45,462 nucleotides of DNA from Beijerinckiaceae bacterium (GCA_004298435.1 SCSF01000134.1:1-45462), one strand, 5' to 3'; numbered from the stretch's first letter, positions 32,046 through 40,212 are shown. The notes: a model not told the origin generated them from the letters alone. Program-made: numbers and translations.

Positions 32046-32654
32046 TCAGTCGCTGCCGGTGCGCGAGAAGCGCTGACCGATCAAGCCCGGGTCGATCGCT
32101 TCCCAGTCTTCGGCATGCGCGAATTCACGGCTCGAATGGATGGACAATATCTCCGCAAGGCGGTTGCGGGCGCGATTGACGCGACTCTTCATCGTTCCGA
32201 CCGCACAATTGCAAATGCCAGCCGCCTCTTCATAGGAAAGACCCGAGGCCCCGATCAGAATGAGCGCTTCGCGCTGGTCGTTTGGCAGTTGCTGCAATGC
32301 GGAACGAAAATCCAGCAAGTCCATATGGCTGTTTTGCGAGGGCGCCGTGGCAAGCCGGGCGGCGATGGTGCCATCCGAGTCCGCGACCTCCCTGCGCCGT
32401 TTGCGATATTCCGAATAATAGATATTGCGCAGAATGGTGAAGAGCCAGGCCGGCAGATTGGTGCCCGGCACGAAGGAATCGAGATTGCTCCAGGCTTTGA
32501 CGAGCGTCTCCTGAACGAGGTCGTCGGCGCGATCGGGGTTGCCGCAGAGCGATACGGCAAAAGCGCGCAGATTGGGAATGACCGAGATGAGATCCGACTT
32601 GATCTCAGCGCTGACCTGCGGTTGTCGTGGTTCGTCTTTCCGCAAACTTGTCAC
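32046..32654 (-). CDS. ecfG: ECF sigma factor EcfG, general stress response
   Basis: A 202-residue ECF sigma factor of the EcfG group. Region 2 reads LRAFAVSLCGNPDRADDLVQETLVKAWSNLDSFVPGTNL, with PAWLFTILRNIYYSEYRKRRRE after it. Region 4 reads LQQLPNDQREALILIGASGLSYEEAAGICNCAVGTMKSRVNRARNRL. EcfG directs RNA polymerase to stress genes and is held inactive by NepR. The GTG at 32654 overlaps the nepR stop by 4 bases (GTGA), so the two are made together. Identification is supported by the neighbouring nepR and phyR and by matching promoters in the island. Confidence 0.95.
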   Translation of the reverse strand: MTSLRKDEPRQPQVSAEIKSDLISVIPNLRAFAVSLCGNPDRADDLVQETLVKAWSNLDSFVPGTNLPAWLFTILRNIYYSEYRKRRREVADSDGTIAARLATAPSQNSHMDLLDFRSALQQLPNDQREALILIGASGLSYEEAAGICNCAVGTMKSRVNRARNRLAEILSIHSSREFAHAEDWEAIDPGLIGQRFSRTGSD

Positions 32655-32917
32655 TTTGAGTCCTTTTTCCTCTCACCAGTAGTACTGGCCTCGAGCTCGA
32701 CGGACGTGCCGTATTTGACGGCCGATCGCGAGCGATCGAGTTTCGGAGTTTCACCGGACTCGAGCGACTGCAAAAGATCGAGGAAACGGTCCGGCACAGG
32801 CTGATGGAGAACGTCATTGTAGACTTTGCCCAGATGCTGTCCGATCTGATCAATGATTTCGGGCTTTGCGCCCTTTTTGGCTGTGTTTTTGCGGACCCGG
32901 GACGGGACAAAAGCCAT
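32651..32917 (-). CDS. nepR: Anti-sigma factor NepR
   Basis: An 88-residue protein. The core KPEIIDQIGQHLGKVYNDVL followed by QPVPDRFLDLLQSLE is the conserved two-helix NepR region that binds EcfG, or phosphorylated PhyR instead. Flanking parts are disordered-looking and charged, as usual. The ATG at 32917 has AGAGG 8 bases upstream. A GTG at 33049 would give a 132-residue version whose extra N-terminus is not typical. It is the first gene of nepR-ecfG, read from the EcfG-type promoter at 33213-33237. Confidence 0.92.
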   Translation of the reverse strand: MAFVPSRVRKNTAKKGAKPEIIDQIGQHLGKVYNDVLHQPVPDRFLDLLQSLESGETPKLDRSRSAVKYGTSVELEASTTGERKKDSK

Positions 32918-33212
32918 TGTCTCTACCTCTGTACGCGGCTTCGTCGTTGTGAAAGTCTGCTCTTCACTATTGGCCGGCCCGGCATTTTCAAGGGTGGTCC
33001 GTGGTTGCGACTCAAAATTTGCGCGCCATTGCGCGGTCGGCTTTGTCACGGTCTCGCCCCAGCGTTGTTGCAGAATAGCCCAAGGTGAAAAGGCTGAAGT
33101 TGAAAACTACAGAATTGCATGAAGCCGATATCGCTCGTTTGTTGTCCGGGGTGCAAGCCCCTTTACGGATACCGGTTATCGGCGGGTGCGACGTAAACCG
33201 ACGCTGGAGGGG

Positions 33213-33237
33213 AACGCGACGTTTCGGCTATAGTTCC
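33213..33237 (-). promoter_or_regulatory. EcfG-dependent promoter of nepR-ecfG
   Basis: On the minus strand GGAAC (33237-33233), exactly 16 bases, then CGTT (33216-33213). This is the full consensus known for EcfG sigma factors, so the operon is autoregulated. The leader to the nepR ATG would be about 290 bases. The rest of the 405-base spacer between nepR and phyR has no gene I can support. Confidence 0.8.
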
Positions 33238-33244
33238 CTGGCCT

Positions 33245-33269
33245 GGAACCAAATTTCATCTGGTGAATT
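33245..33269 (+). promoter_or_regulatory. Possible weak promoter of phyR
   Basis: GGAAC at 33245-33249 is followed after 16 bases by AATT instead of CGTT. Only the -35 matches EcfG, so this is a weak candidate. Confidence 0.25.
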
Positions 33270-33322
33270 AAAAAGCTGTGCTGTGCCGCTTCAACGGTAC
33301 AGTTCGCCGAGGGAACCCACTG

Positions 33323-34147
33323 ATGACCGTTTCGCAAGCCATTTCTGCTCATATCCCCTATCTTCGCCGCTTCGCGCGGGCGCTCACCGGCACTCAGACG
33401 GGAGGCGATGCCTATGTTCTCGCCACGCTCGAGGCCGTGGTCGCCGACCCGCACGACGTCGCCGATGATCCTGATCTCAAGGTGGCTCTCTACCGGTTGT
33501 TTCTCAAAGTCTGGACCTCCATGCCGGTCAATGGCCATGTGGATCAGATTTCCTTTTCGCCGGATGAGCAGGGAGCGCAACGCAATCTCGACGCCATTTC
33601 ATTGCGGCCGCGCGTTGCGTTTTTGCTGAGCTCGCTCGAAGGGTTCGACACGGCCGACGTCGCAAGCGCGATGGAGTGCTCAACAGACGAAGCCGCCCAA
33701 CTGATCCAGAAGGCGGGTACGGAGATTTCGGACCAGATCCGCACGGATGTCCTCATCATCGAGGACGAGCCGCTGATCGCGATCGATATACAGATGCTTG
33801 TTGAGGAGCTTGGCCACCGTGTCGTGCATGTCGCGCGGACGCACCATGAAGCGGTTGCCGCAGCCGAAAAGTCCACGCCGGGACTCATTCTGGCGGATAT
33901 CCAGCTCGCCGACGGCAGCTCTGGATTGGAGGCCGTCAATCAGATCCTTTCCAGCCTTTCCGTTCCGGTCATTTTCATCACCGCCTATCCCGAACGCTTC
34001 CTGACCGGGACGCCGCCCGAGCCGGCATTTCTGATCACCAAGCCCTTCGGAGTCGACAGCCTCAAAGCGGTGGTCAGTCAGGCTCTGTTCTTCGATCGCA
34101 GATCGCATCGCAAGGATGAGCCGGAAAGCAGCGGCGCATTCGTCTGA
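33323..34147 (+). CDS. phyR: Response regulator PhyR (sigma-like anti-anti-sigma factor)
   Basis: A 274-residue PhyR. The N-terminal half (about 1-140) is a sigma-factor mimic (ISAHIPYLRRFARALTG; FLLSSLEGFDTADVASAM). The C-terminal half is a receiver domain: acidic pocket E147/D148, phospho-acceptor D192 in LADIQLADGSSG, then FITAYPERFLTG and K240 in LITKPFG, the family signature. When phosphorylated it binds NepR and frees EcfG. The ATG at 33323 has AGGGAA upstream; the frame upstream of it is not coding. It is divergent from nepR-ecfG. No HWE/HisKA2 kinase gene is next to it, so the kinase must be elsewhere. Confidence 0.96.
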   Translation: MTVSQAISAHIPYLRRFARALTGTQTGGDAYVLATLEAVVADPHDVADDPDLKVALYRLFLKVWTSMPVNGHVDQISFSPDEQGAQRNLDAISLRPRVAFLLSSLEGFDTADVASAMECSTDEAAQLIQKAGTEISDQIRTDVLIIEDEPLIAIDIQMLVEELGHRVVHVARTHHEAVAAAEKSTPGLILADIQLADGSSGLEAVNQILSSLSVPVIFITAYPERFLTGTPPEPAFLITKPFGVDSLKAVVSQALFFDRRSHRKDEPESSGAFV

Positions 34148-34183
34148 GATGCTTTTTGGCAACCGGCGGCTCTTTTCTTTTAT

Positions 34184-34222
34184 TTTTCACGCGGACCGGA
34201 AGCCACTTCGCTCGAAAACGCT
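34184..34222 (-). repeat. GAGCGAAGTGG intergenic repeat
   Basis: On the minus strand it begins AGCGTTTTCGAGCGAAGTGG and matches 36293-36336 closely (about 34 of 39). It lies between the convergent phyR and YqjE-like genes. Confidence 0.7.
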
Positions 34223-34756
34223 TCATTTCCGCCGTGCGTCGAGCGCCCGTTCGCAAAGAAAGCCGACCGCAAGCGCGAGACCGACGAGGCTGACCGGCCC
34301 GAGTTGCTTGGTCGCCTCAGCCGCCAGCCGCACCGCGACTTCCTCGCGCTTCAATCCCGACTGACGCAAAATTTCGACGAAAGGGCCGACCGTCTCCTCG
34401 ATATTCGCCGAGAGAGGCGTATCTGGTTTTTTGGCTTCGGCGGCCGGCGCCGGCTGTGTCGCTGCGCCAGCTTTCGTGCTGCGTGCTGCGAGCAGCAGGA
34501 TGAGACAGATGATCGTTACAACAAAATAAAACCCCGCTACGGCGAGAGCCGCGATGACAGGGTTCGCTATATCCGTAAGCCAGAGATCGAGAGCAATCGA
34601 CAGGCAGATGATCATCGCGATCAACGCGACGACGGCAACGCCCGCAATGCTCGCCGTCCGCACCACCGTGCCGATGAGCCGGTTTCCCGCCGCTTCCACG
34701 GGAACGACCGCACCACCGACGATGGTGCGAACCTGGTATGTGATAAAATCCTTCAT
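34223..34756 (-). CDS. YqjE/phage-holin-III-like membrane protein
   Basis: A 177-residue protein with two adjacent hydrophobic segments (GVAVVALIAMIICLSIALDLWL and VIAALAVAGFYFVVTIICLILLL, about residues 38-95), the pattern of the DUF1469/YqjE group. A C-terminal amphipathic region (LVGLALAVGFLCERALDARRK) could form a third membrane contact. It is translationally coupled to the DUF883 gene upstream by a 4-base overlap (ATGA). In related bacteria such pairs belong to stress regulons. Here they lie beside phyR with an EcfG-like promoter. Confidence 0.65.
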   Translation of the reverse strand: MKDFITYQVRTIVGGAVVPVEAAGNRLIGTVVRTASIAGVAVVALIAMIICLSIALDLWLTDIANPVIAALAVAGFYFVVTIICLILLLAARSTKAGAATQPAPAAEAKKPDTPLSANIEETVGPFVEILRQSGLKREEVAVRLAAEATKQLGPVSLVGLALAVGFLCERALDARRK

Positions 34757-35088
34757 TTGTGAGACCGGCTTGCGAGGCCGACGATGAAGCCAACAGCGGC
34801 GCCGACGAACACGGCAACGAGCGGGTTGCGTTCGATGGTGTTTTCGAGATCGGTCGTCATTGCGCCAAGATGACCTTCGAGCTGGTCTTTGGCGTTCGTC
34901 ATTTCGTCGCTCAACTTGTGACGTGCATCGCCGACAGCGCCGTACACGCGCTTGGTCGTTGAAGTGGCCTGGGACTGCACGAGCTCGCGGACCGAGACCG
35001 AGAGTCTTGCGAAATCTTCACGCAAGGCAGTCAGATCCGCCGTCAAATCCGTTACTGACTTTTGAGTCTTGGTTTCAGGGTCTGTCAT
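34753..35088 (-). CDS. DUF883 (YqjD/ElaB-like) membrane-anchored protein
   Basis: A 111-residue protein: a long helix (DLTADLTALREDFARLSVSV to DQLEGHLGAMTTDLENTIE) followed by a C-terminal glycine-rich membrane anchor (NPLVAVFVGAAVGFIVGL). This is the plan of YqjD/ElaB, which in E. coli bind ribosomes and the inner membrane in stationary phase. The ATG at 35088 has GGAGG 5 bases upstream. Transcription probably starts from the GGAAC-N16-CGAT motif at 35134-35158. Confidence 0.8.
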   Translation of the reverse strand: MTDPETKTQKSVTDLTADLTALREDFARLSVSVRELVQSQATSTTKRVYGAVGDARHKLSDEMTNAKDQLEGHLGAMTTDLENTIERNPLVAVFVGAAVGFIVGLASRSHK

Positions 35089-35133
35089 TGAAGCCTCCAT
35101 GCGTCGCTCGATGATTAAAGCGTTCGACGCTGA

Positions 35134-35158
35134 ATCGTTGCCGAGGCAGGCTGGTTCC
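35134..35158 (-). promoter_or_regulatory. EcfG-like promoter of the DUF883-YqjE pair
   Basis: On the minus strand GGAAC (35158-35154), 16 bases, CGAT (35137-35134). One base differs from the CGTT consensus in the -10. The spacing is exact, and it lies 46 bases before the start codon. Confidence 0.55.
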
Positions 35159-35302
35159 CGGCAAATAATCCTGGGGGCCAGAACCCGTTCCGCTATCTGC
35201 GGGGCTTGCCTGTAAAATTATCTAAGCACCTTGCTTTCGAGATCAATGCTTCGCTTTTCAGCAGAGTTAATCCGGCCTGCTTCCCGATCGCCACAACTGG
35301 CC

Positions 35303-35327
35303 GGAACCTTCATCGCAGCATCGCGTT
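35303..35327 (+). promoter_or_regulatory. EcfG-dependent promoter of KGG-repeat gene 1
   Basis: GGAAC (35303-35307), exactly 16 bases, CGTT (35324-35327), a full consensus match 46 bases before the start codon at 35374. Confidence 0.8.
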
Positions 35328-35373
35328 TATACGGACAGCCTCAGGGCAGGACCTTAGATATGAGAGGCCATGC

Positions 35374-35670
35374 ATGACCGGTATTACCGAATTCTCCCAC
35401 AAGACCTCGACTCGCGGCTTCGCGTCGATGGATCCTGAAAAACAGCGGGCGATCGCCCGAAAAGGCGGCGAAAGCGTTCCGCATGAAAAGCGGAGTTTTT
35501 CGCAAAACCCGACGCTTGCGGCGGAGGCGGGCCGCAAAGGCGGCCAGAGCGTCAGCCCCAGCAAACGCAGTTTTTCGCAGAACCATAAGCTTGCGTCGGA
35601 GGCGGGACGCAAAGGTGGACATGCTTCGCATGGCGGACCCAAGGCGATCCACCGCGGCGCTGCGGAATAA
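35374..35670 (+). CDS. KGG-repeat stress protein 1
   Basis: A 98-residue, highly hydrophilic protein with three copies of the KGG motif (stress-induced acidophilic repeat, con-10 type): RAIARKGGESVPHEKRSFSQ, AEAGRKGGQSVSPSKRSFSQ and SEAGRKGGHASHGG. Such proteins are small, disordered and induced by desiccation or stationary phase. The ATG at 35374 has AGAGG 6 bases upstream. The full EcfG promoter just before it puts it in the general stress regulon. The open frame upstream to 35206 is non-coding. Confidence 0.88.
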   Translation: MTGITEFSHKTSTRGFASMDPEKQRAIARKGGESVPHEKRSFSQNPTLAAEAGRKGGQSVSPSKRSFSQNHKLASEAGRKGGHASHGGPKAIHRGAAE

Positions 35671-35709
35671 GTGCGACAGGGTAACGCGTAGAAGCAGATG
35701 AAGAGCCAC

Positions 35710-35730
35710 GATTCTGATGCTGTCAGAATC
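35710..35730. terminator. Hairpin after KGG gene 1
   Basis: The arms GATTCTGA and TCAGAATC flank a five-base loop. Outside them AGCCA and TGGCT can extend the pairing with mismatches. No T-run follows, so this may be a palindromic repeat more than a true terminator. The remaining spacer to 36000 shows nothing convincing. Confidence 0.4.
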
Positions 35731-36000
35731 GGAATGGCTCAAAGTGGGCTGTGCCGCCGCAGCGAGGAGCAGTGGCGGAAAGCCTGACGATCAATCGATG
35801 AGTCAGGAGATCAAGCGCGCAGGGGATGGGAGTCGATCCCGTATCGCCTGCCGCGCTCCTGCCTCGTCGCATTCGTTTTATCAATCTGGATGCAGTTAAC
35901 CTCGCGTTCCCTGGAGCGTGGCTCGTGGCTCGCGTAAACGCGTCAAAACAAATAAAGGGAATCCCGGTTCTGATTCCGCGGGACCGAAGCCCATGCTGCC

Positions 36001-36213
36001 TCAGGCTTCTTCTCCCGAGGCGTTTGGGCGATTGACATGGGACGATTGCCCACCCTTGCGTCCGGCCTCGGATGCAAGCTGGTGATTTTGGGAGAAGCTA
36101 CGCTTTTCGTTGGGAACGCTGCGACCGCCTTTGCGCGCGATCTCGCGTTGCTTGTTCGCATCCATCGAGGCAAATCCCCGGCTCGAGCGTGCGAGTTTCG
36201 TTTCTCCTTGCAT
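36001..36213 (-). CDS. KGG-repeat stress protein 2
   Basis: A 70-residue paralogue of the protein at 35374. It shares RGFASMD.. KQR.IARKGG.SVP.EKRSFSQN and SEAGRKGGQSSH. It has two KGG repeats where the other has three, so the repeat unit has been gained or lost. The ATG at 36213 has AGGAGG closely upstream. The GGAAC-N16-GGTT motif at 36244-36268 is a near-match to the EcfG promoter. The two genes converge towards a 330-base spacer. Confidence 0.85.
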   Translation of the reverse strand: MQGETKLARSSRGFASMDANKQREIARKGGRSVPNEKRSFSQNHQLASEAGRKGGQSSHVNRPNASGEEA

Positions 36214-36243
36214 GCAGTCCTCCTTGCCGTATGTCCATTGACT

Positions 36244-36268
36244 AACCAACGACTCCGGCGAGGGTTCC
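36244..36268 (-). promoter_or_regulatory. EcfG-like promoter of KGG-repeat gene 2
   Basis: On the minus strand GGAAC (36268-36264), 16 bases, GGTT (36247-36244), with one mismatch in the -10 and the same spacing as the two full matches. Confidence 0.55.
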
Positions 36269-36292
36269 CGGCTGCACCCTGCTTCCTCTTAT

Positions 36293-36336
36293 AGCGTTTT
36301 CGAGCGAAGCGGCATCCGGTTCGCGTGAAGAAAACG
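36293..36336 (+). repeat. GAGCGAAGCGG intergenic repeat
   Basis: Begins AGCGTTTTCGAGCGAAGCGG and ends GAAGAAAACG, so the ends (CGTTTTC/GAAAACG) can pair. A second copy in the opposite orientation is at 34184-34222. Confidence 0.7.
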
Positions 36337-36340
36337 GACT

Positions 36341-37945
36341 CTAAATTCCCGCCGCCCCACCGTCGGAACGCGGATCATGGGCTGCCTCGACCCGCCCGTC
36401 CGGATAACGAATGAGTCCGCCCGCATGGCCGAACCGGCTCGAATAGGGTTCAGCGTCGAGTTCGATGTCATGTCCGGCGGCTCTGAGCTTTCTGACGATC
36501 GTTTCGTCGAAACGGGGTTCGAGCTTCAATGTCGGCGTATCGGTCGCCCATAGCCTGCCATAAAGGAAACGCGGGCGATCGATCGCTTCGGCGAGGGGCA
36601 GGCCGAAATTGCCGTGCGTGAAAATCTGCGCCTGAAATTGCGGTTGGCCATCGCCGCCCATTGAACCATAGGGCATCACCCGGCCATCGCCGAATACAGC
36701 GAGCGCCGGAGTCAAGGTGTGGAAGGGGCGACGTCCGGGCGTGAGCGGATTGAATGCGTTCGGATCGAGCGAGAACGAGACGCCGCGGTTTTGCAGCAAA
36801 ATGCCGGTCGTCGGCAGCACGCAGCCGGACCCGTACTCCCAATAAAGCGACTGAATGAAGGAAACTGCGCGCCCCTCGGCGTCGATCGCGCCCATCCAGA
36901 TTGTATCGCCCTGCGCGGCAGGCAAAGGCGTTGGCGCTGCGCGGTCCATGCGGATCATCGCGGCCTCGCGGTCGAGCACGCGGGATGTGAGAAAATCCGC
37001 CGGATCGCATGGCATATGTGCGAAGTCGGTGCAGATCCGGTCGCGCAGGGCAAGTCCGCGTTTGGTTGCTTCAATAAGCCCGTGGATATGCTCGAAACTA
37101 TCGGGCCGGATTTTCCCGAGCCGTTCGAAAAGGCCGAGTATGAAGAGTGCGGCGATGCCTTGCGTGGGCGGCGGCGAATTGTAGTGAATGCGTCCGGGCA
37201 GGGCGAGGGAGAGAGGCTCGCGCAACTGTGCCTCGTAAGACTCGAGATCGCCGCGGGTCGACGGCACTCCGAGCTTTTCCATATCGGCGGCGATTTCGCG
37301 ACCGATGTCGCCACGATAGAAGTCGTCGAATCCTGCGTGACCAAGATGCTCGAGCGTATCGGCCAGGGCGCGGTTCCTGCGCATAACGCCTGCTTCGGGA
37401 ATCTTTCCATCTACCAGATAGGTCTCGGCGAACCCCGGAGCCGCGCACAAGGCTTCGAATTCAAACGGTTCGCACTCGGCCTCTGTTCGTGACTGAGGAT
37501 AGCCTTCGCGCGCGAGCCTTATCGCATCAGCCAGAAGATCGGCGCGCGGCAGACGGCCGCCGGCGGCGGCAGCTATTTTCTGCGCCAATTTATAGCCGCC
37601 GATCGTTCCGGGGATCGTGACGGCGGCAAGCGGCCCACGCGGCGGCAATGTGTCATAGCCCATGCCGCGATAGGCGGCGATGGTCGCCTTGCTCCCGACA
37701 TAGCCGCAGGCCTCGATATAATGCAGCTTTCCCGTCGGCTCGCGGATCATCCAGAAGGCGTCTCCGCCGATCGAATTCATGTGCGGATAGACCACGGCAA
37801 TAGTTGCCGCCATCCCGAGCATGGCCTCGATTGCGTTGGCGCCCTCGGCGAGGAGAGCCCGTCCCGTCGCTGCGGCAAGATGATGCGGCGCGGCAACGGC
37901 AGCCCTGGAAAAAAACTCTGTCTCTTCATGTTCATTTTCAACCAT
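36341..37945 (-). CDS. Gamma-glutamyltransferase-family protein
   Basis: A 534-residue Ntn-hydrolase of the GGT family. The N-terminal region (AAAPHHLAAATGRALLAEGANAIEA; SIGGDAFWMI) is typical. The self-cleavage/catalytic threonine is T348 in QGDTIWMGAIDAEGRAVSFI, with GSGCVLPTTGILLQNRG and PGRRPFHTLTPAL later. The sequence at the cleavage site (GDTIWM) is not the common TTH form, so the substrate may differ from glutathione. No clear signal peptide is seen, so it may be cytoplasmic, like several alphaproteobacterial GGT-like acylases. It is monocistronic. Confidence 0.85.
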   Translation of the reverse strand: MVENEHEETEFFSRAAVAAPHHLAAATGRALLAEGANAIEAMLGMAATIAVVYPHMNSIGGDAFWMIREPTGKLHYIEACGYVGSKATIAAYRGMGYDTLPPRGPLAAVTIPGTIGGYKLAQKIAAAAGGRLPRADLLADAIRLAREGYPQSRTEAECEPFEFEALCAAPGFAETYLVDGKIPEAGVMRRNRALADTLEHLGHAGFDDFYRGDIGREIAADMEKLGVPSTRGDLESYEAQLREPLSLALPGRIHYNSPPPTQGIAALFILGLFERLGKIRPDSFEHIHGLIEATKRGLALRDRICTDFAHMPCDPADFLTSRVLDREAAMIRMDRAAPTPLPAAQGDTIWMGAIDAEGRAVSFIQSLYWEYGSGCVLPTTGILLQNRGVSFSLDPNAFNPLTPGRRPFHTLTPALAVFGDGRVMPYGSMGGDGQPQFQAQIFTHGNFGLPLAEAIDRPRFLYGRLWATDTPTLKLEPRFDETIVRKLRAAGHDIELDAEPYSSRFGHAGGLIRYPDGRVEAAHDPRSDGGAAGI

Positions 37946-37997
37946 TTGTGCCGGAAAGCCCTCCTGGCATGACGGAACTTTAATTTGCCTGCCTGAA

Positions 37998-38048
37998 GCA
38001 GGATGCGAAAAAGGGATCCGGTTTCTCTGAAATCCCGCTCTAATTCAT
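37998..38048 (-). repeat. Palindromic intergenic repeat, second module
   Basis: GGATGCGAAAAAGGGATCCG leads to ATCCCGCTCTAATT. It matches the complement of 40756-40807. The spacer 37946-38264 otherwise holds nothing I can support. Confidence 0.65.
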
Positions 38049-38264
38049 CGTGATCTGGTCGCGAAAGAGGAACAAGGTGGGCTGCTCCAGACTTGCTCTG
38101 TCGCATATACCGAAGCTGGGGCGCAAATGGCGTCGGTTCAGGACACCTTTGTTTTCGCCCGGAACTTCGTCTATGACTGGCGTCGAGACTTGGGCCGATT
38201 GCTCTCAGGCTCCCGGCTTGGGCCGCCCAGCCGGAGCGTCATGCCATAGCCCGTAAGGATTTCC

Positions 38265-38501
38265 ATGCCCGCAGGACGGAAAATCAACTATCTGCATTTG
38301 TCGACGCTGATCGCTGTCGCGATTCTGGTGGGTACGGAAATGGTCGGCGCGTCCTGGGCGGCGGGTTGGGCGCTTGGCGGATTGTTGCAGCTTCCCCATA
38401 CGGTCAGCCGTGGCTTCGAGGCGGGCTTCGCCCTCTGCGGTTTTATCCTTCTCTTCTACTTCATGCGCATCGCGGTCAGACACGAATCTATCTACAAGTG
38501 A
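38265..38501 (+). CDS. Unrecognised small membrane protein
   Basis: A 78-residue protein with two hydrophobic segments (LSTLIAVAILVGTEMVGASWAAG and FALCGFILLFYFMRIAV, residues 12-34 and 55-71) and a conserved-looking loop between them. The ATG at 38265 is preceded by AAGGA 5-6 bases upstream. It lies 94 bases before the glucan-biosynthesis gene on the same strand, so it may be part of that transcript. Function unknown. Confidence 0.65.
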   Translation: MPAGRKINYLHLSTLIAVAILVGTEMVGASWAAGWALGGLLQLPHTVSRGFEAGFALCGFILLFYFMRIAVRHESIYK

Positions 38502-38595
38502 GCGGCAGGGCCGCCCGGTCCTCCATCAGCATCGATTCCCGGAATTCGAGTGACGAGGCGGAGCCGTCCGGAATCCGCCTTTTGCAGGCAAGATA

Positions 38596-40212
38596 ATGAG
38601 CGAAACGGATCGGCGAAGCCTGTTGAAGTCGGCAGCCGCGGCTGCGGCGCTCGGCCTGATCGATGGCAAGACGATCGAAGCTGCGGCTGAAGGCCTGAAA
38701 TTCGGACCTGCAAGCGCTTTCTCTTTCGATCTCCTCAAGGCGCAAGTGCGCAAGAGGGTGACGGAACCTTATGTCGAGCCCCCCCATCCTGCGCCCTCAA
38801 TCGTGTCGAAGATCGATTACGAGGCCTGGGGAAAGATCAAGTTCGACGTCAATCAGGCGCTCTATGCGAAGGGTCCCGGCCAATACCCGATAAGTTTTTT
38901 TCACCTCGGCAAGTTCTTCCCCAAGGCCGTGGCAATGTATGTCGTCGAATCGGGGCAGGCGCGCGAAATCATCTACGACCCGGATTATTTCGAAATGCCA
39001 GCCGATTCGCCGGCGCGGCATTTGCCGAAGGGCGCGGGTTTTGCCGGCCTTCGGATCCAGGAGGCGCGCGACAGCGCACTGGACTGGCGCCATAACGACT
39101 GGCTCGCTTTTCTCGGTGCGGACTATTTCCGCGCCATTGGCGAACTGCATCAATACGGTCTCTCCTGCCGCGCCATCGCGCTCAATGTCGCCGTTGACGA
39201 CAGACCCGAGGAATTTCCAGATTTCACCCATATCTACATCGACGAGTCGGGTCCGAAGAACGGGCTGACGCTCTACGCCATGCTAGAGGGGCCTTCGATC
39301 GTCGGCGTCTGCAAGATCGAGGCGGTGCGCGGCAAGGGCGTCGTCATGGATGTCGACCAACTGCTTTGCCTCAGGCGCGATATCTCGCGCTTCGGCGTCG
39401 CGCCGCTCACGTCCATGTACTGGTTCTCCGAGACAGTGAAACCGACGGCAGTGGACTGGCGGCCCGAGGTGCATGATTCGGATGGCCTTGCCATGTGGTC
39501 CGGGCGCGGCGAGCGGCTGTGGCGGCCGCTGAACAATCCGAACCGCACGTCGGCTTCGGCCTTTGTCGATGACAATCCGCGCGGCTTCGGTCTCATGCAG
39601 CGCGATCGCAATTTCGATCACTATCTCGATGGCGTGTTTTACGACCGGCGGCCAAGCCTCTGGGTCGAGCCCAAGGGCCAGTGGAGCAAGGGCTCGGTGC
39701 AACTCGTCGAAATCCCGACCGACGACGAAATTCACGACAATATCGTTGCGATGTGGGTGCCGGAAAAGCCGGTGAAGGCGGGCGCGGAGCTGGAATTTGC
39801 CTATCGTCTCTATTGGCTGGCAAACCAGCCGCACCCGGGCAATTTCGCGAAATGCGTTGCGACGCGCCTTGGCAACGGCGGCCAGCCCGGCCAGCCCCGG
39901 CCGAAGGGCGTGCGCAAATTCATGGTCGAATTTCTCGGCGGCCCGCTCGCCGATCTACCATATGGCGTAAAGCCGGAGCCGGTGCTCTGGGCTTCGCGCG
40001 GCACGTTCTCCTACATCTATACCGAAGCGGTGCCGGACGATGTGCGCGGCCATTGGCGTGCGCAATTCGATCTGACGGTGGCAGGGTTTGATCCCGTCGA
40101 AATGCGGCTGTTTCTGCGCAGCGGCAGCAAGATCCTGAGCGAGACCTGGATTTTCCAGTATCATCCCTTCGTCGAATGCCAGCCGAGTTGCTATCCGAAA
40201 GTCGGTCCCTGA
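38596..40212 (+). CDS. Periplasmic glucan biosynthesis protein (OpgG/OpgD family)
   Basis: A 538-residue MdoG-domain protein that shapes osmoregulated periplasmic glucans. It starts with a twin-arginine signal (DRRSLLKSAAAAAALGLIDG, R6-R7), so export is by Tat, as for OpgD. The body shows family stretches LYAKGPGQYPISFFHLGKFFPK, FLGADYFRAIGELHQYGLS, LTSMYWFSET, DGLAMWSGRGERLWRPLNNP and DRNFDHYLDGVFYDRRPSLW. The length is standard. No opgH synthase is adjacent; the interrupted GT2 at the left of the window is a different subtype. The gene is followed by a strong inverted repeat at 40260-40316. Confidence 0.93.
   Translation: MSETDRRSLLKSAAAAAALGLIDGKTIEAAAEGLKFGPASAFSFDLLKAQVRKRVTEPYVEPPHPAPSIVSKIDYEAWGKIKFDVNQALYAKGPGQYPISFFHLGKFFPKAVAMYVVESGQAREIIYDPDYFEMPADSPARHLPKGAGFAGLRIQEARDSALDWRHNDWLAFLGADYFRAIGELHQYGLSCRAIALNVAVDDRPEEFPDFTHIYIDESGPKNGLTLYAMLEGPSIVGVCKIEAVRGKGVVMDVDQLLCLRRDISRFGVAPLTSMYWFSETVKPTAVDWRPEVHDSDGLAMWSGRGERLWRPLNNPNRTSASAFVDDNPRGFGLMQRDRNFDHYLDGVFYDRRPSLWVEPKGQWSKGSVQLVEIPTDDEIHDNIVAMWVPEKPVKAGAELEFAYRLYWLANQPHPGNFAKCVATRLGNGGQPGQPRPKGVRKFMVEFLGGPLADLPYGVKPEPVLWASRGTFSYIYTEAVPDDVRGHWRAQFDLTVAGFDPVEMRLFLRSGSKILSETWIFQYHPFVECQPSCYPKVGP

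Noticed and set aside
33085-33468. Plus-strand frame between nepR and phyR
   Set aside because: It runs across the EcfG promoter and into phyR in another frame and ends in Arg-rich nonsense.
35717-36035. Two short frames between the KGG genes
   Set aside because: No ribosome site, no recognisable motif, and they cross a hairpin.
38161-38184. GGAAC followed by CGTC after 15 bases, upstream of the small membrane protein
   Set aside because: The spacing is one base short and the -10 is imperfect, unlike the four sites with exact 16-base spacing.
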